33,273 nt of DNA from Microcaldota archaeon (GCA_021813025.1 JAKAME010000006.1:1-33273); one strand, 5' to 3'; shown: positions 9,484 to 17,901, counted from the stretch's first letter. The notes: a model not told the origin generated them from the sequence alone. A program made the numbers and translations.

Positions 9484-9545
9484 ATCAAAAAATTAAAAAA
9501 GGGCGGAGTCGGCCGGGGCCGGCAAGCCCCGAAGCGGGCCGGCTC
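9484..9545 (-). terminator. Terminator downstream of AglB
   Basis: On the minus strand, past the AglB stop, a GC-rich segment can fold (GCCGGCCC ... GGGGCTTGCCGGC). It is followed by TTTTTTAATTTTTT at about 9486-9500. A T-run after a hairpin is consistent with factor-independent archaeal termination. Confidence 0.55.
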
Positions 9546-9558
9546 TTCTTTCCCCCCG

Positions 9559-12500
9559 CTAAGATGTCTGGTTGTTCCAATACTTGTCCTGCATCTTGAA
9601 GATTCGTATTGTCGGCGAGTCGTAGACCAAATCGAAGCCTTCCAGATTCCTCAGGAAGAAGGCCTGATACAGCGACGTGTCGTAATACGGCCCCTGCCTA
9701 TAGTCCCAGCGCGAGACTATGGTGCCGTTGGGCAGCTGCCAGGGCTCCTGCGAATAGAGCGCGGCGAGCACGAGCTGGTTCGAGTCGGACGACTGCACGA
9801 GCCAGTAGGCGGGGCTGCGCGGCAGGTTGCCGTTCGCGTCCGCCTGGTTGAGGAAATAGACGCCGAGCGGCTGGCCGTCGGACGTCTGCTCCTGGCGCAC
9901 GCAATAGACCGGCTGCATGTTCTGCACCACGCCTCCCGAAGACGGGGAGAGGACGGCGCGGTAGCCGATTACGCCCTTGCTCTGCGTGGATTCAGATATT
10001 GTGCAGGGGCTTGACTGGCCTGCCGCTATCGGGACCACGAGCCGCTCGGGCTGGTTGGACAGCTCGCAGAGCGACGTGCCGGGGCCCTGGCTGTAGTTGG
10101 TGCGCTTGGCCCAGTCGCAGCCGAGGTAGTTGAGGGCCGAGAACTTGCCCCCGAAGATGAAGCTGCCGCCCGAGCCGCCGTTGCCGGCAATCTGCATGTC
10201 GAACAGGGCGTAGCGCGAGCCGTATGCCTTCATGGCTTCGCGCAGGTTCGCCGGGTCCGCGTGCACGTAGGCATACGCGATGCGGCCTATCATCATGCCC
10301 GAGGCCTGCGTCGGGTCGAGCACGGTGTTGGTCTGGCCGAAGAACAGAGTCCAGTGGCCGTAGTCCCACCACGAGGTGATGCGGCTGTCGCGCGGGACGT
10401 TCTGCTCCATCCAGTCGTAGGCCGCCAGCCAGTCCGTGGGGAAGAGGGAGCACCGGTAGCCGGCGCCGGCCTGGCGCGACTGAGGCATGCGCGCGGAGAG
10501 GTCGCCGGCGAGGCTGAGATAGCAGATATCGCTGCGGTAGAAGATTGCGGGGTCGCTGAGCGAGGCGTTCCAGTCGGCCAGCACGGCGCACGCCCCGGCC
10601 TGGTTGTGCTGCGTGCAGTCGGTCTGCATGAGCGGCAGCGCGGCCTGCGGGTTCTGGTAGAAGGCGGGCGTGCCGCTCGTTGCTAGTATGGCCGCGGCCT
10701 GCGCATATACCACGGTGTAATCGGCCGGCATGGAGGGGTTGGCGTCTATTGCGAGGTAGGTCGGCCAGCCCATCTGCAGCAGGATGGCCAGCACTGCGGC
10801 GGTCCACGCAAGATGGCGCGGGTTGACGGGCCATTGGGCCATCCAGCCCGAAGGCTCGGCCTTGTGCTTGGCCGCATGGCGGGCATCCAGCCACTCCCTG
10901 AGCAGGCGCTCGCCCTCGCCCCACGCGGCTGCGACCGAGAGCGCGAACACCACGGCCAGCCAGACGAGGAACTTGACCTTCATGAAGCCCATGAACGTTA
11001 TGGGCACGATGAAGCTGAGCAGCAGCATTGGGCCGTACGGCAGGGGCCTGCCGGCCTTCCATGAGCGCAGCAGGGCGATGGCCAGCAGGGCGGGGCCGAA
11101 GAACATGAAGAAGGTGGCCATTGAATTGGTCCTGTCCGTGATTGGGAAGTTTGCCTGCACCCCGTCCTTGGCCAGATAGACGTTCATGAAGCCGGCGGCG
11201 GAATTGTAGAAAACGTTGAGCAGAAGGGTGGGCAGCAGGTTGATGAGGCCCATGAGCGAGAGGAAGGAGTCCAGCAGCTTGAGGCCTGCGAGGTTCTGCA
11301 CTGAATTGGCCGCGTATGCCGCGGCCATGGAGAACAGCTGGCCCGCGTCCGGCGCCGGCCCGAAGGTGATGCTGGCGGCGCCGAGCGCGGAGTCGAAGCT
11401 GTCCGGGCCTGCCGCCTGCTCGGCGATGGTGCGGGTGACTGCGTTGGAATACGCGCCCCAGAAGCGGTAGGCGTCGAACATAGAGCTGCTGATTGGCAGC
11501 ACCGGAGCCTCGGTGCCCACAAGCAGGATGGCAGCCAGCAGCAGCAGGCACAGTTCAAGGCGCGCGGGGTTGGGCTGGCGGCGCACCCATTGTGAGATGG
11601 AGTTGAGGAAGAGGCCGAAGAGGATGAGGGGCAGGATTGCCAGCGCGCCCCAGAGGCGGAAGATGGCGGCCACCACGAGCAGCAGGGACAGCACTATGGG
11701 CAGGCTCACCTGCCCCTGCTTGGGGGCCGGCCACTTCATGCGGTCTATGAACGCGCCGAAAAGCACCGGCACCAGCAGGGCGGCGGAAGGCACCGCCACG
11801 TTCTTGAGCAAATCGCTGGCCCAGTCGATTGAGGGAGGACGCTGCCAGTAGAGGATGTTGGCCACGCAGATGACCAGAAGACTGGGAAGGAAATACCACC
11901 CCAGCTGACCCACGAGCGCGCGGCTTTCGGGGGTGGGCTTGAGCAGGTGCATGAAGCCGACCATGAACAGGAAGATGGAAATGCAGAATACCAGCAGGAT
12001 TTCGAGGTTGGAGCCCAGGTTGAGGGCGCAGGCGCCCAAAATTGCGAGCAGGGTGAAGGTTTCTGGCGCGATTTTTCGGCCCCCTATTGAAATGGTGAAG
12101 AGAGGCGCCGAGCGGCGCTTGGCCATAAGGACGAGGGCGGCGAGGAAGAAGATGAGGCCGAAGGTGCCGTAGGGCACCACCTGCGAGTCGCCTGCATGCA
12201 TCTTCTGCAGCATGATGGGCAGGAAGGCCAGAATGCCGCCGGCCAGCAGGCCGGCGCGGGCGCCATAAAGCTCCTTGAAGAGAAGGTAGATGAAAAAGAC
12301 GCTCAATCCCATCATCAGCGGAGCGTAGATGGAGGCCACGGCCGAGAGCATGTAGGGGGAATATGGGGCGCCCTGGGCATAGAGGGTGTACCAGGGCGCG
12401 ATGAGGAACTTGTAGAGCGGCTGGCCGAGATGGGTGAATTCGAGGGTGGGATACCAGACGCTGTAGTCGTACTGCGGGCTGGCGCCCCGCGTGACGACCT

Positions 12501-13041
12501 GGCTGACGCCATAAAGGTAGAAGTACGGGTCCACCTCAGAGAGCAGGATGCCCGACGCGCTGAGGGGAATCCATACCGAGAGCACGATGAGCACTATGAG
12601 GCCCAACGAGGGCAGGGCGCGCTCGGCGGCGGGCCAGTCGAGGGAGAGGGAGGGGGGCTTGAAGAAGGAGGACAGCCCGTTCTTTGAAGCCATGATTTCG
12701 CGCGCCCAGAGCGCGGCGCCGAGGGCAACCAGCAGGGCCCAGTGGGCGTAGACCAGGAACTGGGTGTACTTGACGCCCAGTATGGCTTCTGCCGTGAACA
12801 TCAGCGCGATGAGCACCCAGCCAAGGCAAAGGCCCAGCATCGTCTTCTCAGTCTTTGAGAATCCCTCGGAGCGGAAAAGCCACCATGCCAGGGGCAGGCC
12901 GGCTGCGCCCATGCCCAGAGCTATGCCCATGGCCCGTGCGGTGTCCAATACCAGTGTCAAGTGCTCACCTGCCCAAAAACCGCCCTTAAGGCCGGCCCAC
13001 ACGCCGGCGGCTGAACGAGCGTTACGGGGGAAATGCACCAT
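9559..13041 (-). CDS. aglB: STT3/AglB oligosaccharyltransferase catalytic subunit
   Basis: A large membrane protein (1160 aa from the ATG at 13041) that transfers lipid-linked glycans to Asn in N-X-S/T sequons on the outer face of the membrane. The diagnostic WWDYG motif is present at about residues 891-895 (ITSWWDYGHW). The acidic metal-binding motif of the first external loop is seen as SEVDPYFYL near Asp171. The N-terminal ~750 residues hold many hydrophobic helices, and the C-terminal ~400 residues form the extracytoplasmic domain, as in the family. It is longer than many archaeal AglB proteins. The start is uncertain: a TTG lies one codon upstream, and downstream candidates exist, including a TTG after GGTGAG near 12957. 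The gene is very GC-rich, which creates long antisense frames. Likely substrates are the sequon-rich exported proteins in this window. Confidence 0.93.
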   Translation of the reverse strand: MVHFPRNARSAAGVWAGLKGGFWAGEHLTLVLDTARAMGIALGMGAAGLPLAWWLFRSEGFSKTEKTMLGLCLGWVLIALMFTAEAILGVKYTQFLVYAHWALLVALGAALWAREIMASKNGLSSFFKPPSLSLDWPAAERALPSLGLIVLIVLSVWIPLSASGILLSEVDPYFYLYGVSQVVTRGASPQYDYSVWYPTLEFTHLGQPLYKFLIAPWYTLYAQGAPYSPYMLSAVASIYAPLMMGLSVFFIYLLFKELYGARAGLLAGGILAFLPIMLQKMHAGDSQVVPYGTFGLIFFLAALVLMAKRRSAPLFTISIGGRKIAPETFTLLAILGACALNLGSNLEILLVFCISIFLFMVGFMHLLKPTPESRALVGQLGWYFLPSLLVICVANILYWQRPPSIDWASDLLKNVAVPSAALLVPVLFGAFIDRMKWPAPKQGQVSLPIVLSLLLVVAAIFRLWGALAILPLILFGLFLNSISQWVRRQPNPARLELCLLLLAAILLVGTEAPVLPISSSMFDAYRFWGAYSNAVTRTIAEQAAGPDSFDSALGAASITFGPAPDAGQLFSMAAAYAANSVQNLAGLKLLDSFLSLMGLINLLPTLLLNVFYNSAAGFMNVYLAKDGVQANFPITDRTNSMATFFMFFGPALLAIALLRSWKAGRPLPYGPMLLLSFIVPITFMGFMKVKFLVWLAVVFALSVAAAWGEGERLLREWLDARHAAKHKAEPSGWMAQWPVNPRHLAWTAAVLAILLQMGWPTYLAIDANPSMPADYTVVYAQAAAILATSGTPAFYQNPQAALPLMQTDCTQHNQAGACAVLADWNASLSDPAIFYRSDICYLSLAGDLSARMPQSRQAGAGYRCSLFPTDWLAAYDWMEQNVPRDSRITSWWDYGHWTLFFGQTNTVLDPTQASGMMIGRIAYAYVHADPANLREAMKAYGSRYALFDMQIAGNGGSGGSFIFGGKFSALNYLGCDWAKRTNYSQGPGTSLCELSNQPERLVVPIAAGQSSPCTISESTQSKGVIGYRAVLSPSSGGVVQNMQPVYCVRQEQTSDGQPLGVYFLNQADANGNLPRSPAYWLVQSSDSNQLVLAALYSQEPWQLPNGTIVSRWDYRQGPYYDTSLYQAFFLRNLEGFDLVYDSPTIRIFKMQDKYWNNQTS

Positions 13042-13046
13042 CAAAG

Positions 13047-13053
13047 GTTATAA
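13047..13053 (+). promoter_or_regulatory. TATA box, possibly bidirectional
   Basis: GTTATAA centred about 26 nt before the ATG at 13077 fits a leaderless plus-strand transcript. The core is palindromic and could also serve AglB; in that case AglB transcription would begin inside the annotated frame, making its start later than 13041. Confidence 0.5.
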
Positions 13054-13076
13054 GCCTGCGGCGGGAGCGCTAGGTA

Positions 13077-13799
13077 ATGGCAAACGAGCGCGACGCCCCG
13101 AAACCGGCGCCAGCGAAGGAGGGGGCTGGCCAGAAAAGCGCCGGAACCGGCAAGGACGCGGCTGCCCAAAAAGGCCAGCCCGCGAAGGATGCGGCCCCGA
13201 AATCCGATGCGGCAGAGCCGAATCCGGCGCCGCCCCTGCTTTCCATCCCCTTGGCCGGCAGCATGCAGGAAGGCCTGACAATGGGCGAGATGGTGGTGCG
13301 CCTCGACACCTATGACGACATCTTCTCCGACTTCGACCCGAGGCCGCACGCGCGCCGGGAGCTGTCGGACGACCTGCTCAAGGAGCTTGGCAGGCGCTAC
13401 CGCGAGAACCCCAAAGGGGACTTCGAGGTTCGGTTCTACATTCCCGCATCCGTGCGCGAGCCCCGCCTCGAGGGCGTGATTCGCAAGAGGCTCAAGGAGC
13501 ATTTCGGGCAGGAGAGGCAGAAGGCCCGCGCGCAGGTGCGCGCCCATCGGCAGAAGGGCATGACTTACGCCGCCGTCGGCTTCGCCCTGCTGGTGGGGGA
13601 TTTGCTGCTCACCCTCTGGCAGCCGGACATGCTCTGGGTGAAGGTGGCCGCGCTGGTGCTCACGCCCGCAGGCTGGTTCTCGCTCTGGACCGGGCTTGAG
13701 AAAATGGTGGAAGTGCCATACGCGCTGGCGCAGCAGCACGACTTCTACGACAGGTTCGCCAAATGCAACTACATCTTCATGACTGAAGAGCTGGAATGA
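13077..13799 (+). CDS. Conserved-type membrane protein with disordered N-terminus
   Basis: 240 aa. Residues 1-55 are a low-complexity Ala/Lys/Pro/Gly segment. A compact cytosolic region follows (MVVRLDTYDDIFSDFDPRPHARRELSDDLLKEL, then an Arg/Lys-rich helix RLEGVIRKRLKEHFGQERQ). Then come two hydrophobic segments (about residues 160-182 and 188-206) and a short C-terminal tail. The DTYDDIFSDFDPRP segment resembles a conserved hypothetical family I associate with archaea and bacteria, but no function is known to me. The downstream asparaginase-like gene starts 9 bp after the stop with its own GGGGAG site, so the two are probably co-transcribed. Confidence 0.75.
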   Translation: MANERDAPKPAPAKEGAGQKSAGTGKDAAAQKGQPAKDAAPKSDAAEPNPAPPLLSIPLAGSMQEGLTMGEMVVRLDTYDDIFSDFDPRPHARRELSDDLLKELGRRYRENPKGDFEVRFYIPASVREPRLEGVIRKRLKEHFGQERQKARAQVRAHRQKGMTYAAVGFALLVGDLLLTLWQPDMLWVKVAALVLTPAGWFSLWTGLEKMVEVPYALAQQHDFYDRFAKCNYIFMTEELE

Positions 13800-13808
13800 G
13801 GGGAGAAC

Positions 13809-14333
13809 GTGATTAAGACGGGTCGGACCAACCATACGGATGCCGCCATCCGGCTCTTCACGACAGGCGGAACCATCGACAATCTGGATTATGAGCGCAT
13901 CAAGGATGCGCCGCGGGTGAAGAAATCCCGCATCCCGGCGCTCGTTCGCGGCCGCCTGCGGGTCACGCATCCGGTCAGCATCGAGCATCTGATGGCCAAG
14001 GACAGCCGATTTATTACAGAGGCCGACATGGAACTCATAGCCAAGAAGTGCCTAGGCTGCCCGGAAGAGCGCATAGTCATCACCCACGGGACGTTCACTA
14101 TGGAGAGGACAGCCAGCTATCTCCAGAAAAAGAAAATCCCCAAAACCATCGTGCTGACTGGTTCGCACACCCCATTGGAGCAGCCGGGCGATGCGGAATT
14201 CAACATCGGCACGGCCATCAGCGCGGCCCAGATAAAACCCAAAGGCGTGTGGGTGGTGCTGCAGGGCAGGATATTCGGGGCCGGACACGTGACCAAGAAC
14301 CTCGGGACCGGATTTTTCGAGCAACGGAATTAG
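13809..14333 (+). CDS. Stand-alone asparaginase N-terminal-domain protein
   Basis: 174 aa, starting at GTG 13809 behind GGGGAG (13799-13804). It matches the N-terminal domain of type I/II L-asparaginases: TTGGTID at residues 18-24 carries the nucleophile-type Thr22, HGTFTMERTA at 93-102 corresponds to the HGTDTMxxTA motif, and TGSHTP at 117-122 follows. Full asparaginases are about 330 aa, and the C-terminal domain is absent. The Asp of the catalytic HGTDT motif is replaced by Phe96. Short asparaginase-like proteins exist as a family, so this is probably not a simple truncation, but true asparaginase activity is doubtful. Its 3' end overlaps the convergent dus gene by 4 bp. Confidence 0.82.
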   Translation: MIKTGRTNHTDAAIRLFTTGGTIDNLDYERIKDAPRVKKSRIPALVRGRLRVTHPVSIEHLMAKDSRFITEADMELIAKKCLGCPEERIVITHGTFTMERTASYLQKKKIPKTIVLTGSHTPLEQPGDAEFNIGTAISAAQIKPKGVWVVLQGRIFGAGHVTKNLGTGFFEQRN

Positions 14334-15328
14334 GGCGCCCGGCTGCCTTCTTCTCTTTTTTCCATGACCGCCGTCAATTCTTCCCCGCTCTTTGCCATCA
14401 TAAGCTCGGCCCGCATTTTCGCGGAGCCCCGGAAGCCCCCGGCCAGCTGCATGGCCAGCTCCTTTGCCACATGGAACGGCAGGCCAAAGCGAGCCTGCAG
14501 GGAAAGGTATTCATGCATGAATTTCAGCTTGTCTTCCCAGCTTGTAGGGGTGAATGAGCCCGTCCTCAAGTGCTCGCGCGCCTGCAGAAAGAACATCGGA
14601 TTTGCCAGCACGGCGCGCCCCGCCATCACGCCGGCGCAGCCGGACACATCCATTATGCGCCCCACGTCCGCGGGCGAATTCACGTCGCCGTTTCCGAACA
14701 CCGGCACGTCAACAGCCTCCACCACTTCGCCAATCGACTTCCAGTCGGATTTGCCGCTGAATTTCTGCATGGCCGTGCGGCCGTGCACTGTGATGGCGGA
14801 AATTCCGGCAGATTCGAGGGCTTTGGCGATTTCGATATTGTTTTTTGCCTTGTAACCCAGCCTGATTTTGGCGCTGACTGGAATTTGGCCGGCTGCCTTT
14901 ACTGCCGCCTGCACAATTGCCCCGACTTTTTTCTCGTCAGCCAAAAGCGCGGAGCCTGCGCCGTTGCGCGTGAGCTTGGGTGCGGGGCAGCCGAAGTTGA
15001 GGTCAATCAGGCGGGCGGCGCACTTGCCGCTTTCGACGAGGGAGCGGAGCCTGCCGACTGCAGACGCAACCTCAATCGCATTATTCCCGAATATCTGGAT
15101 TCCGGTGATGCCGCCCGTCCCCACCTGAATGATGGCGTCAGTTGCGCGGGGAGAGGAAGGCTGCCCGCCTGCCGCGCGCGACAGGGCGGCGGCTGAAGAC
15201 AATTCGGTGAACACCAAATCGGCCCCTCGCGCCGCTATGAGCGTGCGGAATGCCGCATCGGTGTAGCCGGCCATGGGCGCAAGCGCGAGGACGGGCGAGG
15301 AGCTGATTTGGATGGAGCCTATGCGCAT
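14330..15328 (-). CDS. dus: tRNA-dihydrouridine synthase
   Basis: 332 aa. A flavoenzyme that reduces uridine to dihydrouridine in the tRNA D-loop using NAD(P)H. Family motifs appear in order: LAPMAGYTD (residues 16-24, FMN site), LNFGCPAPK with catalytic Cys114, ITVHGRT in the phosphate-binding region, and VFGNGDV. Length and start are typical (MRIGSIQI directly before the barrel). The TATA-like element at 15350-15360 lies about 27 nt before the ATG, which fits a leaderless mRNA. It is convergent with the asparaginase-like gene (4-bp overlap) and divergent from the cyclophilin gene. Confidence 0.95.
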   Translation of the reverse strand: MRIGSIQISSSPVLALAPMAGYTDAAFRTLIAARGADLVFTELSSAAALSRAAGGQPSSPRATDAIIQVGTGGITGIQIFGNNAIEVASAVGRLRSLVESGKCAARLIDLNFGCPAPKLTRNGAGSALLADEKKVGAIVQAAVKAAGQIPVSAKIRLGYKAKNNIEIAKALESAGISAITVHGRTAMQKFSGKSDWKSIGEVVEAVDVPVFGNGDVNSPADVGRIMDVSGCAGVMAGRAVLANPMFFLQAREHLRTGSFTPTSWEDKLKFMHEYLSLQARFGLPFHVAKELAMQLAGGFRGSAKMRAELMMAKSGEELTAVMEKREEGSRAP

Positions 15329-15349
15329 GGAAAAAATTGGGGCGCGCTA

Positions 15350-15360
15350 CAAATATAAGC
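15350..15360. promoter_or_regulatory. Bidirectional TATA element between dus and cyclophilin
   Basis: The plus strand reads ACAAATATAAGC and the minus strand GCTTATATTTG. It lies about 27 nt before the dus ATG (minus). On the plus strand it predicts a start near 15382, giving the cyclophilin mRNA a short leader with GGAGG. Confidence 0.5.
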
Positions 15361-15403
15361 ATGCGATGCAGAAAGCGCGAGGTGCATTGTTGGAGGTTTT
15401 ATC

Positions 15404-16045
15404 ATGCGTACATTATTCGTGCTGTGCCTGATGCTCGCGGCCGCCATGCTGGCCGGCTGTCTGGGTGAAACACCCGCAGCGCCGCCTGCTAATGCGGGCG
15501 CATCCGATATTGCGAACCAGACCATAGGGGCGCAGAACCAGACAGCGGCAGCGGTGAACCAGACTGCAGAAGCGGTGATTATGATGAACCCAAACAACCC
15601 AGTCGTTGTATTCGAGACAACCAAGGGCACTTTCATGGCGGAAATCTTCGTCAACGAGGCCCCCGTCACCGGAAACAATTTCATGAAGCTGGTGCGCTCG
15701 GGATTCTATGACGGCCTGAAGTTCCACCGCGTGATTCCGGGCTTCATGGCGCAGGGCGGAGACCCGAAGGGCGACGGCACCGGCGGCTCCAACCAGACCA
15801 TCCCGCTTGAAATAAAGCCGAACCTGCGGCACAAGCTCGGCACGCTGGCCATGGCCCGCTCGCAGAACCCCGACTCGGCATCCAGCCAGTTCTACATAGT
15901 GAACGGCGAGGCCTCGTTCCTCGACGGACAATATGCCGTGTTCGGCTCTGTGCTGGGCAGCGGCATGGACGTGGTCTACCAGTTCGCGCAGGGCGAGCCG
16001 CCGGCGAACCCCGACCGGATGCTCAAGGTGTATGAGAAGAAGTGA
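15404..16045 (+). CDS. Cyclophilin-type peptidyl-prolyl isomerase, lipoprotein
   Basis: 213 aa. The N-terminus is a signal peptide with a lipobox LAGC at residues 16-19, so the protein is probably lipid-anchored on the outer face. A linker of about 45 residues is rich in Ala, Asn and Gln and carries three NQT sequons, likely AglB targets. The cyclophilin domain (about residues 65-213) shows FHRVIPGFMAQGGDPKGDGTGG, LAMARSQNPDSASSQFYIV and LDGQYAVFG, including the catalytic Arg of FHRVIPGFM. It should accelerate cis-trans isomerisation of prolyl bonds in exported proteins. GGAGG lies about 7 nt before the ATG. Confidence 0.93.
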   Translation: MRTLFVLCLMLAAAMLAGCLGETPAAPPANAGASDIANQTIGAQNQTAAAVNQTAEAVIMMNPNNPVVVFETTKGTFMAEIFVNEAPVTGNNFMKLVRSGFYDGLKFHRVIPGFMAQGGDPKGDGTGGSNQTIPLEIKPNLRHKLGTLAMARSQNPDSASSQFYIVNGEASFLDGQYAVFGSVLGSGMDVVYQFAQGEPPANPDRMLKVYEKK

Positions 16046-16100
16046 GCAAGGCCCGCGGGGAAGCCGGATGGCCGCGAAAAGAGGTGGGCATGCTCGCGGA

Positions 16101-16129
16101 TTAAAAACCCCGTTTTTCATATTTTTCCA
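16101..16129 (+). promoter_or_regulatory. tRNA promoter with T-rich terminator of the cyclophilin gene
   Basis: TTAAAAA at 16101-16107 lies about 30 nt before the tRNA and can serve as its TATA box. The following TTTTT runs (16112-16116, 16122-16126) could end the cyclophilin transcript. Confidence 0.4.
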
Positions 16130-16133
16130 TGCC

Positions 16134-16206
16134 GGGGGGCTGAGCTAACCTGGTATGCTGCCAGGTTTGGGACCTGGTTGTCGGAGTTCAAATCTCCGGT
16201 CCCCCA
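16134..16206 (+). tRNA. tRNA-Pro(TGG)
   Basis: 73 nt fold into a full cloverleaf: acceptor GGGGGGC/GTCCCCC (one G-T pair), D-stem AGC/GCT with a GG-containing loop, anticodon stem CCAGG/CCTGG with loop TTTGGGA (anticodon TGG, proline), a short variable loop, T-arm CGGAG/CTCCG with loop TTCAAAT, and discriminator A. CCA is not encoded and no intron is seen. Confidence 0.95.
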
Positions 16207-16245
16207 TATTCTTTGTTTAGGGGCGGGCGGAAGGCCGGGCGCTAT

Positions 16246-16254
16246 TTATTTAAA
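16246..16254 (+). promoter_or_regulatory. TATA box of the K+ channel gene
   Basis: TTATTTAAA is centred 26 nt before the ATG at 16276. This selects that leaderless start over a frame opening at 16213 that runs through the promoter. Confidence 0.55.
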
Positions 16255-16275
16255 TCGCCGGCCCGAAGCTGCTGC

Positions 16276-16827
16276 ATGGAATCATCGCACGAAGACCGCA
16301 TATTGCGGCTGACCCAGAGTCTGGAGCGCAAGGGGCTTTACCTCGTGGCGCGCATAGTGGTGCTGGCTCTGCTTGTCACCATCCTCTTCTTCCCCTCCGA
16401 GCTGCGCCTGCTGCTTGGCATCCCCATCCTGCTTGGAGTGATGCTGCTCGCCAACATCGCCCTTGCCATAATCCTGCTTGTTGATTTGCTCTACAGCCCC
16501 CAGAAAAGCATCGGAAGCCTGGCGGTCAAGTACATCTACCTCACCGTCTGCCTCATACTGGCGTACGGCCTGTTCTATTACGTCAACGCGAACTTCCTCC
16601 AGCCTCCCGGAGTGCACTACACCAGCACCTACGGCGCGCAGGAGCTTGAGTACGACGTGTTCTACATCAGCGGCTCGACCTATTTCACGGTCGGCTATGG
16701 GGACATCGCCCCGTTGGGGGTATATGCGCGCACCGCCTCGGTTGCGGAGGCCTTCACGGGCTGCCTTGTGAACCTTGTGGTGCTGGGCAAGGCCTTCCAG
16801 AGCCTGCGCCGCCTGACAGGCGGCTAA
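16276..16827 (+). CDS. Potassium channel (Ion_trans_2 type)
   Basis: 183 aa. The selectivity filter TVGYGD is at residues 138-143, preceded by the pore helix DVFYISGSTYF. Hydrophobic segments lie before it (about residues 22-40, 45-73 and 88-106) and one lies after it (VAEAFTGCLVNLVVLGKAF). The topology is therefore four hydrophobic segments with the pore loop between the last two, unlike the minimal two-helix KcsA. No RCK, cyclic-nucleotide or voltage-sensor domain is present. It should conduct K+ across the cytoplasmic membrane as a tetramer. Its 3' end overlaps the convergent GNAT gene by 4 bp. Confidence 0.9.
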   Translation: MESSHEDRILRLTQSLERKGLYLVARIVVLALLVTILFFPSELRLLLGIPILLGVMLLANIALAIILLVDLLYSPQKSIGSLAVKYIYLTVCLILAYGLFYYVNANFLQPPGVHYTSTYGAQELEYDVFYISGSTYFTVGYGDIAPLGVYARTASVAEAFTGCLVNLVVLGKAFQSLRRLTGG

Positions 16828-17243
16828 TTCGCAGGAGCCCAGCGCAGGCTCCACACGTCGCCCCGCGTGCGCGAGAGCATGAAGCCCTGCGAGAGGTAGA
16901 GGCGCAGGGCGGGCGCGTTGGACGCTTTCACCCTCAGCCCAAGCCCGCCCGTTGGGGAGCGCGCCGCCACCCGGCGCAGGGCGAGGGCAAGAAGGCGGCG
17001 GCCTATGCCCATCTGCCGCCTCTCAGGACGCACGCCGATGCCCTGCAGATAGAGGGAGCGGCGAAGGGCGCGCAGGTGCAAAAAGGCGACAGGTTGCGGG
17101 GAATGAGCCATGCAGGCCAAGAACACCTCGTCCCCTTCGCGCACATGGAGGCTGGAGCGGGGGAAAAGTTCCGCGGCAAGAGAGAAGAACGCCTCCTGCT
17201 CGGCCTTGCGCATTCGCCGGATGCGAAAAAGGGCGCGCGGCAT
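16824..17243 (-). CDS. GNAT-family N-acetyltransferase
   Basis: 139 aa. I start it at the ATG at 17243, 5 nt after the metallophosphoesterase stop; the longer upstream frame only shadows that gene. Acetyl-CoA binding motif A is clear: LQGIGVRPERRQMGIGRRLLALAL, with the R-Q-M-G-I-G loop at residues 76-81. The later VKASNAPALRLYLSQGFML segment is the usual N-A-x-A-x-x-L-Y-x-x-x-G-F motif. The layout resembles RimI-like enzymes, which acetylate protein N-termini, but the substrate cannot be read from sequence. It is the last gene of the nop5 operon. Confidence 0.88.
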   Translation of the reverse strand: MPRALFRIRRMRKAEQEAFFSLAAELFPRSSLHVREGDEVFLACMAHSPQPVAFLHLRALRRSLYLQGIGVRPERRQMGIGRRLLALALRRVAARSPTGGLGLRVKASNAPALRLYLSQGFMLSRTRGDVWSLRWAPAN

Positions 17244-17248
17244 GGGAA

Positions 17249-17890
17249 TCAGAACGAGATGAAGCTCACGTTGATTTCGTCGCCTATTTTGATGTCCGCG
17301 GCGCGGTATGCGTTGGCCGCGCCAAGCTTCACCACAAGCGTGTCGCCCACCACCTGCTGGCCCTCGTGCTCGTGGATGTGGCCGCACAGGGCCATGAGGG
17401 GGCGGTATTTCGCGATTGCCCCGGCCACCGCGCGGCTGCCCACGTGCATTCCCCCCACCTCGTCGAACGAGCCGTAGGGGGGCGGGTGGCAGAGGAAGAT
17501 GGAGCGCTCGTCCAGTCCGGCAGTGCCCAGGATTGATTCTATCTGGGTTTCGGAAAGTTCGGACGGAGTCTGGAACGGAGTGGGGTTGGAGCCCCCAAGG
17601 CCGACAAGATTCCACTCGCCAAGGGGGACTTTGCGGCCGTGTACATAGCCTGCCTCGGGCCTCAGCAAATCCAGCACTGCCGCAGGGTCCATGTTGCCGT
17701 GCACGAAATGGAACTTGTCACCGAAAAGGGAGAGCAAATCCTGCGCGTAGGAGATTGGGCCGCGGTTGGTCATGTCGCCCGCAAAAAGCACTGCGTCATA
17801 GGCATCCTTGCTGGCAAGGCGGCGCAGATGGTCCAGCGCCTCCTCGTCCGCGTGGATGTCCGAGAACGCCAGGATGCGCAGGTCCGCCAT
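17249..17890 (-). CDS. Calcineurin-like metallophosphoesterase
   Basis: 213 aa from the ATG at 17890, which follows GGTGAT by 7 nt (an upstream ATG/GTG context is closer to the nop5 stop). The five metal-ligand blocks are present in order: SDIH (Asp11, His13), AGDMTN (Asp39), HGNMD (Asn66), LCHPPP (His135) and CGHIH (His171, His173). The protein is short and single-domain, like the archaeal MJ0936/YfcE phosphodiesterase group. Such enzymes hydrolyse phosphodiesters with two metals; the natural substrate is unknown. It lies 11 nt after nop5 and 5 nt before the GNAT gene. Confidence 0.92.
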   Translation of the reverse strand: MADLRILAFSDIHADEEALDHLRRLASKDAYDAVLFAGDMTNRGPISYAQDLLSLFGDKFHFVHGNMDPAAVLDLLRPEAGYVHGRKVPLGEWNLVGLGGSNPTPFQTPSELSETQIESILGTAGLDERSIFLCHPPPYGSFDEVGGMHVGSRAVAGAIAKYRPLMALCGHIHEHEGQQVVGDTLVVKLGAANAYRAADIKIGDEINVSFISF

Positions 17891-17901
17891 GGCAATCACC
17901 A

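Noticed and set aside
9992..11551. Long frames overlapping aglB on both strands (for example 519 aa at 9992-11551)
   Set aside because: They are out-of-frame or antisense readings of a very GC-rich gene; compositions are Arg/Ala/Pro/His-rich without domain motifs, while the aglB frame carries WWDYG.
13041..13988. 315-aa minus-strand frame
   Set aside because: It lies opposite two plus-strand genes with clear motifs and promoters; its sequence shows no recognisable domain.
16824..17615. 263-aa version of the GNAT protein
   Set aside because: Its first 124 residues are an off-frame reading of the metallophosphoesterase gene; the real start is the ATG at 17243, just after that gene's stop.
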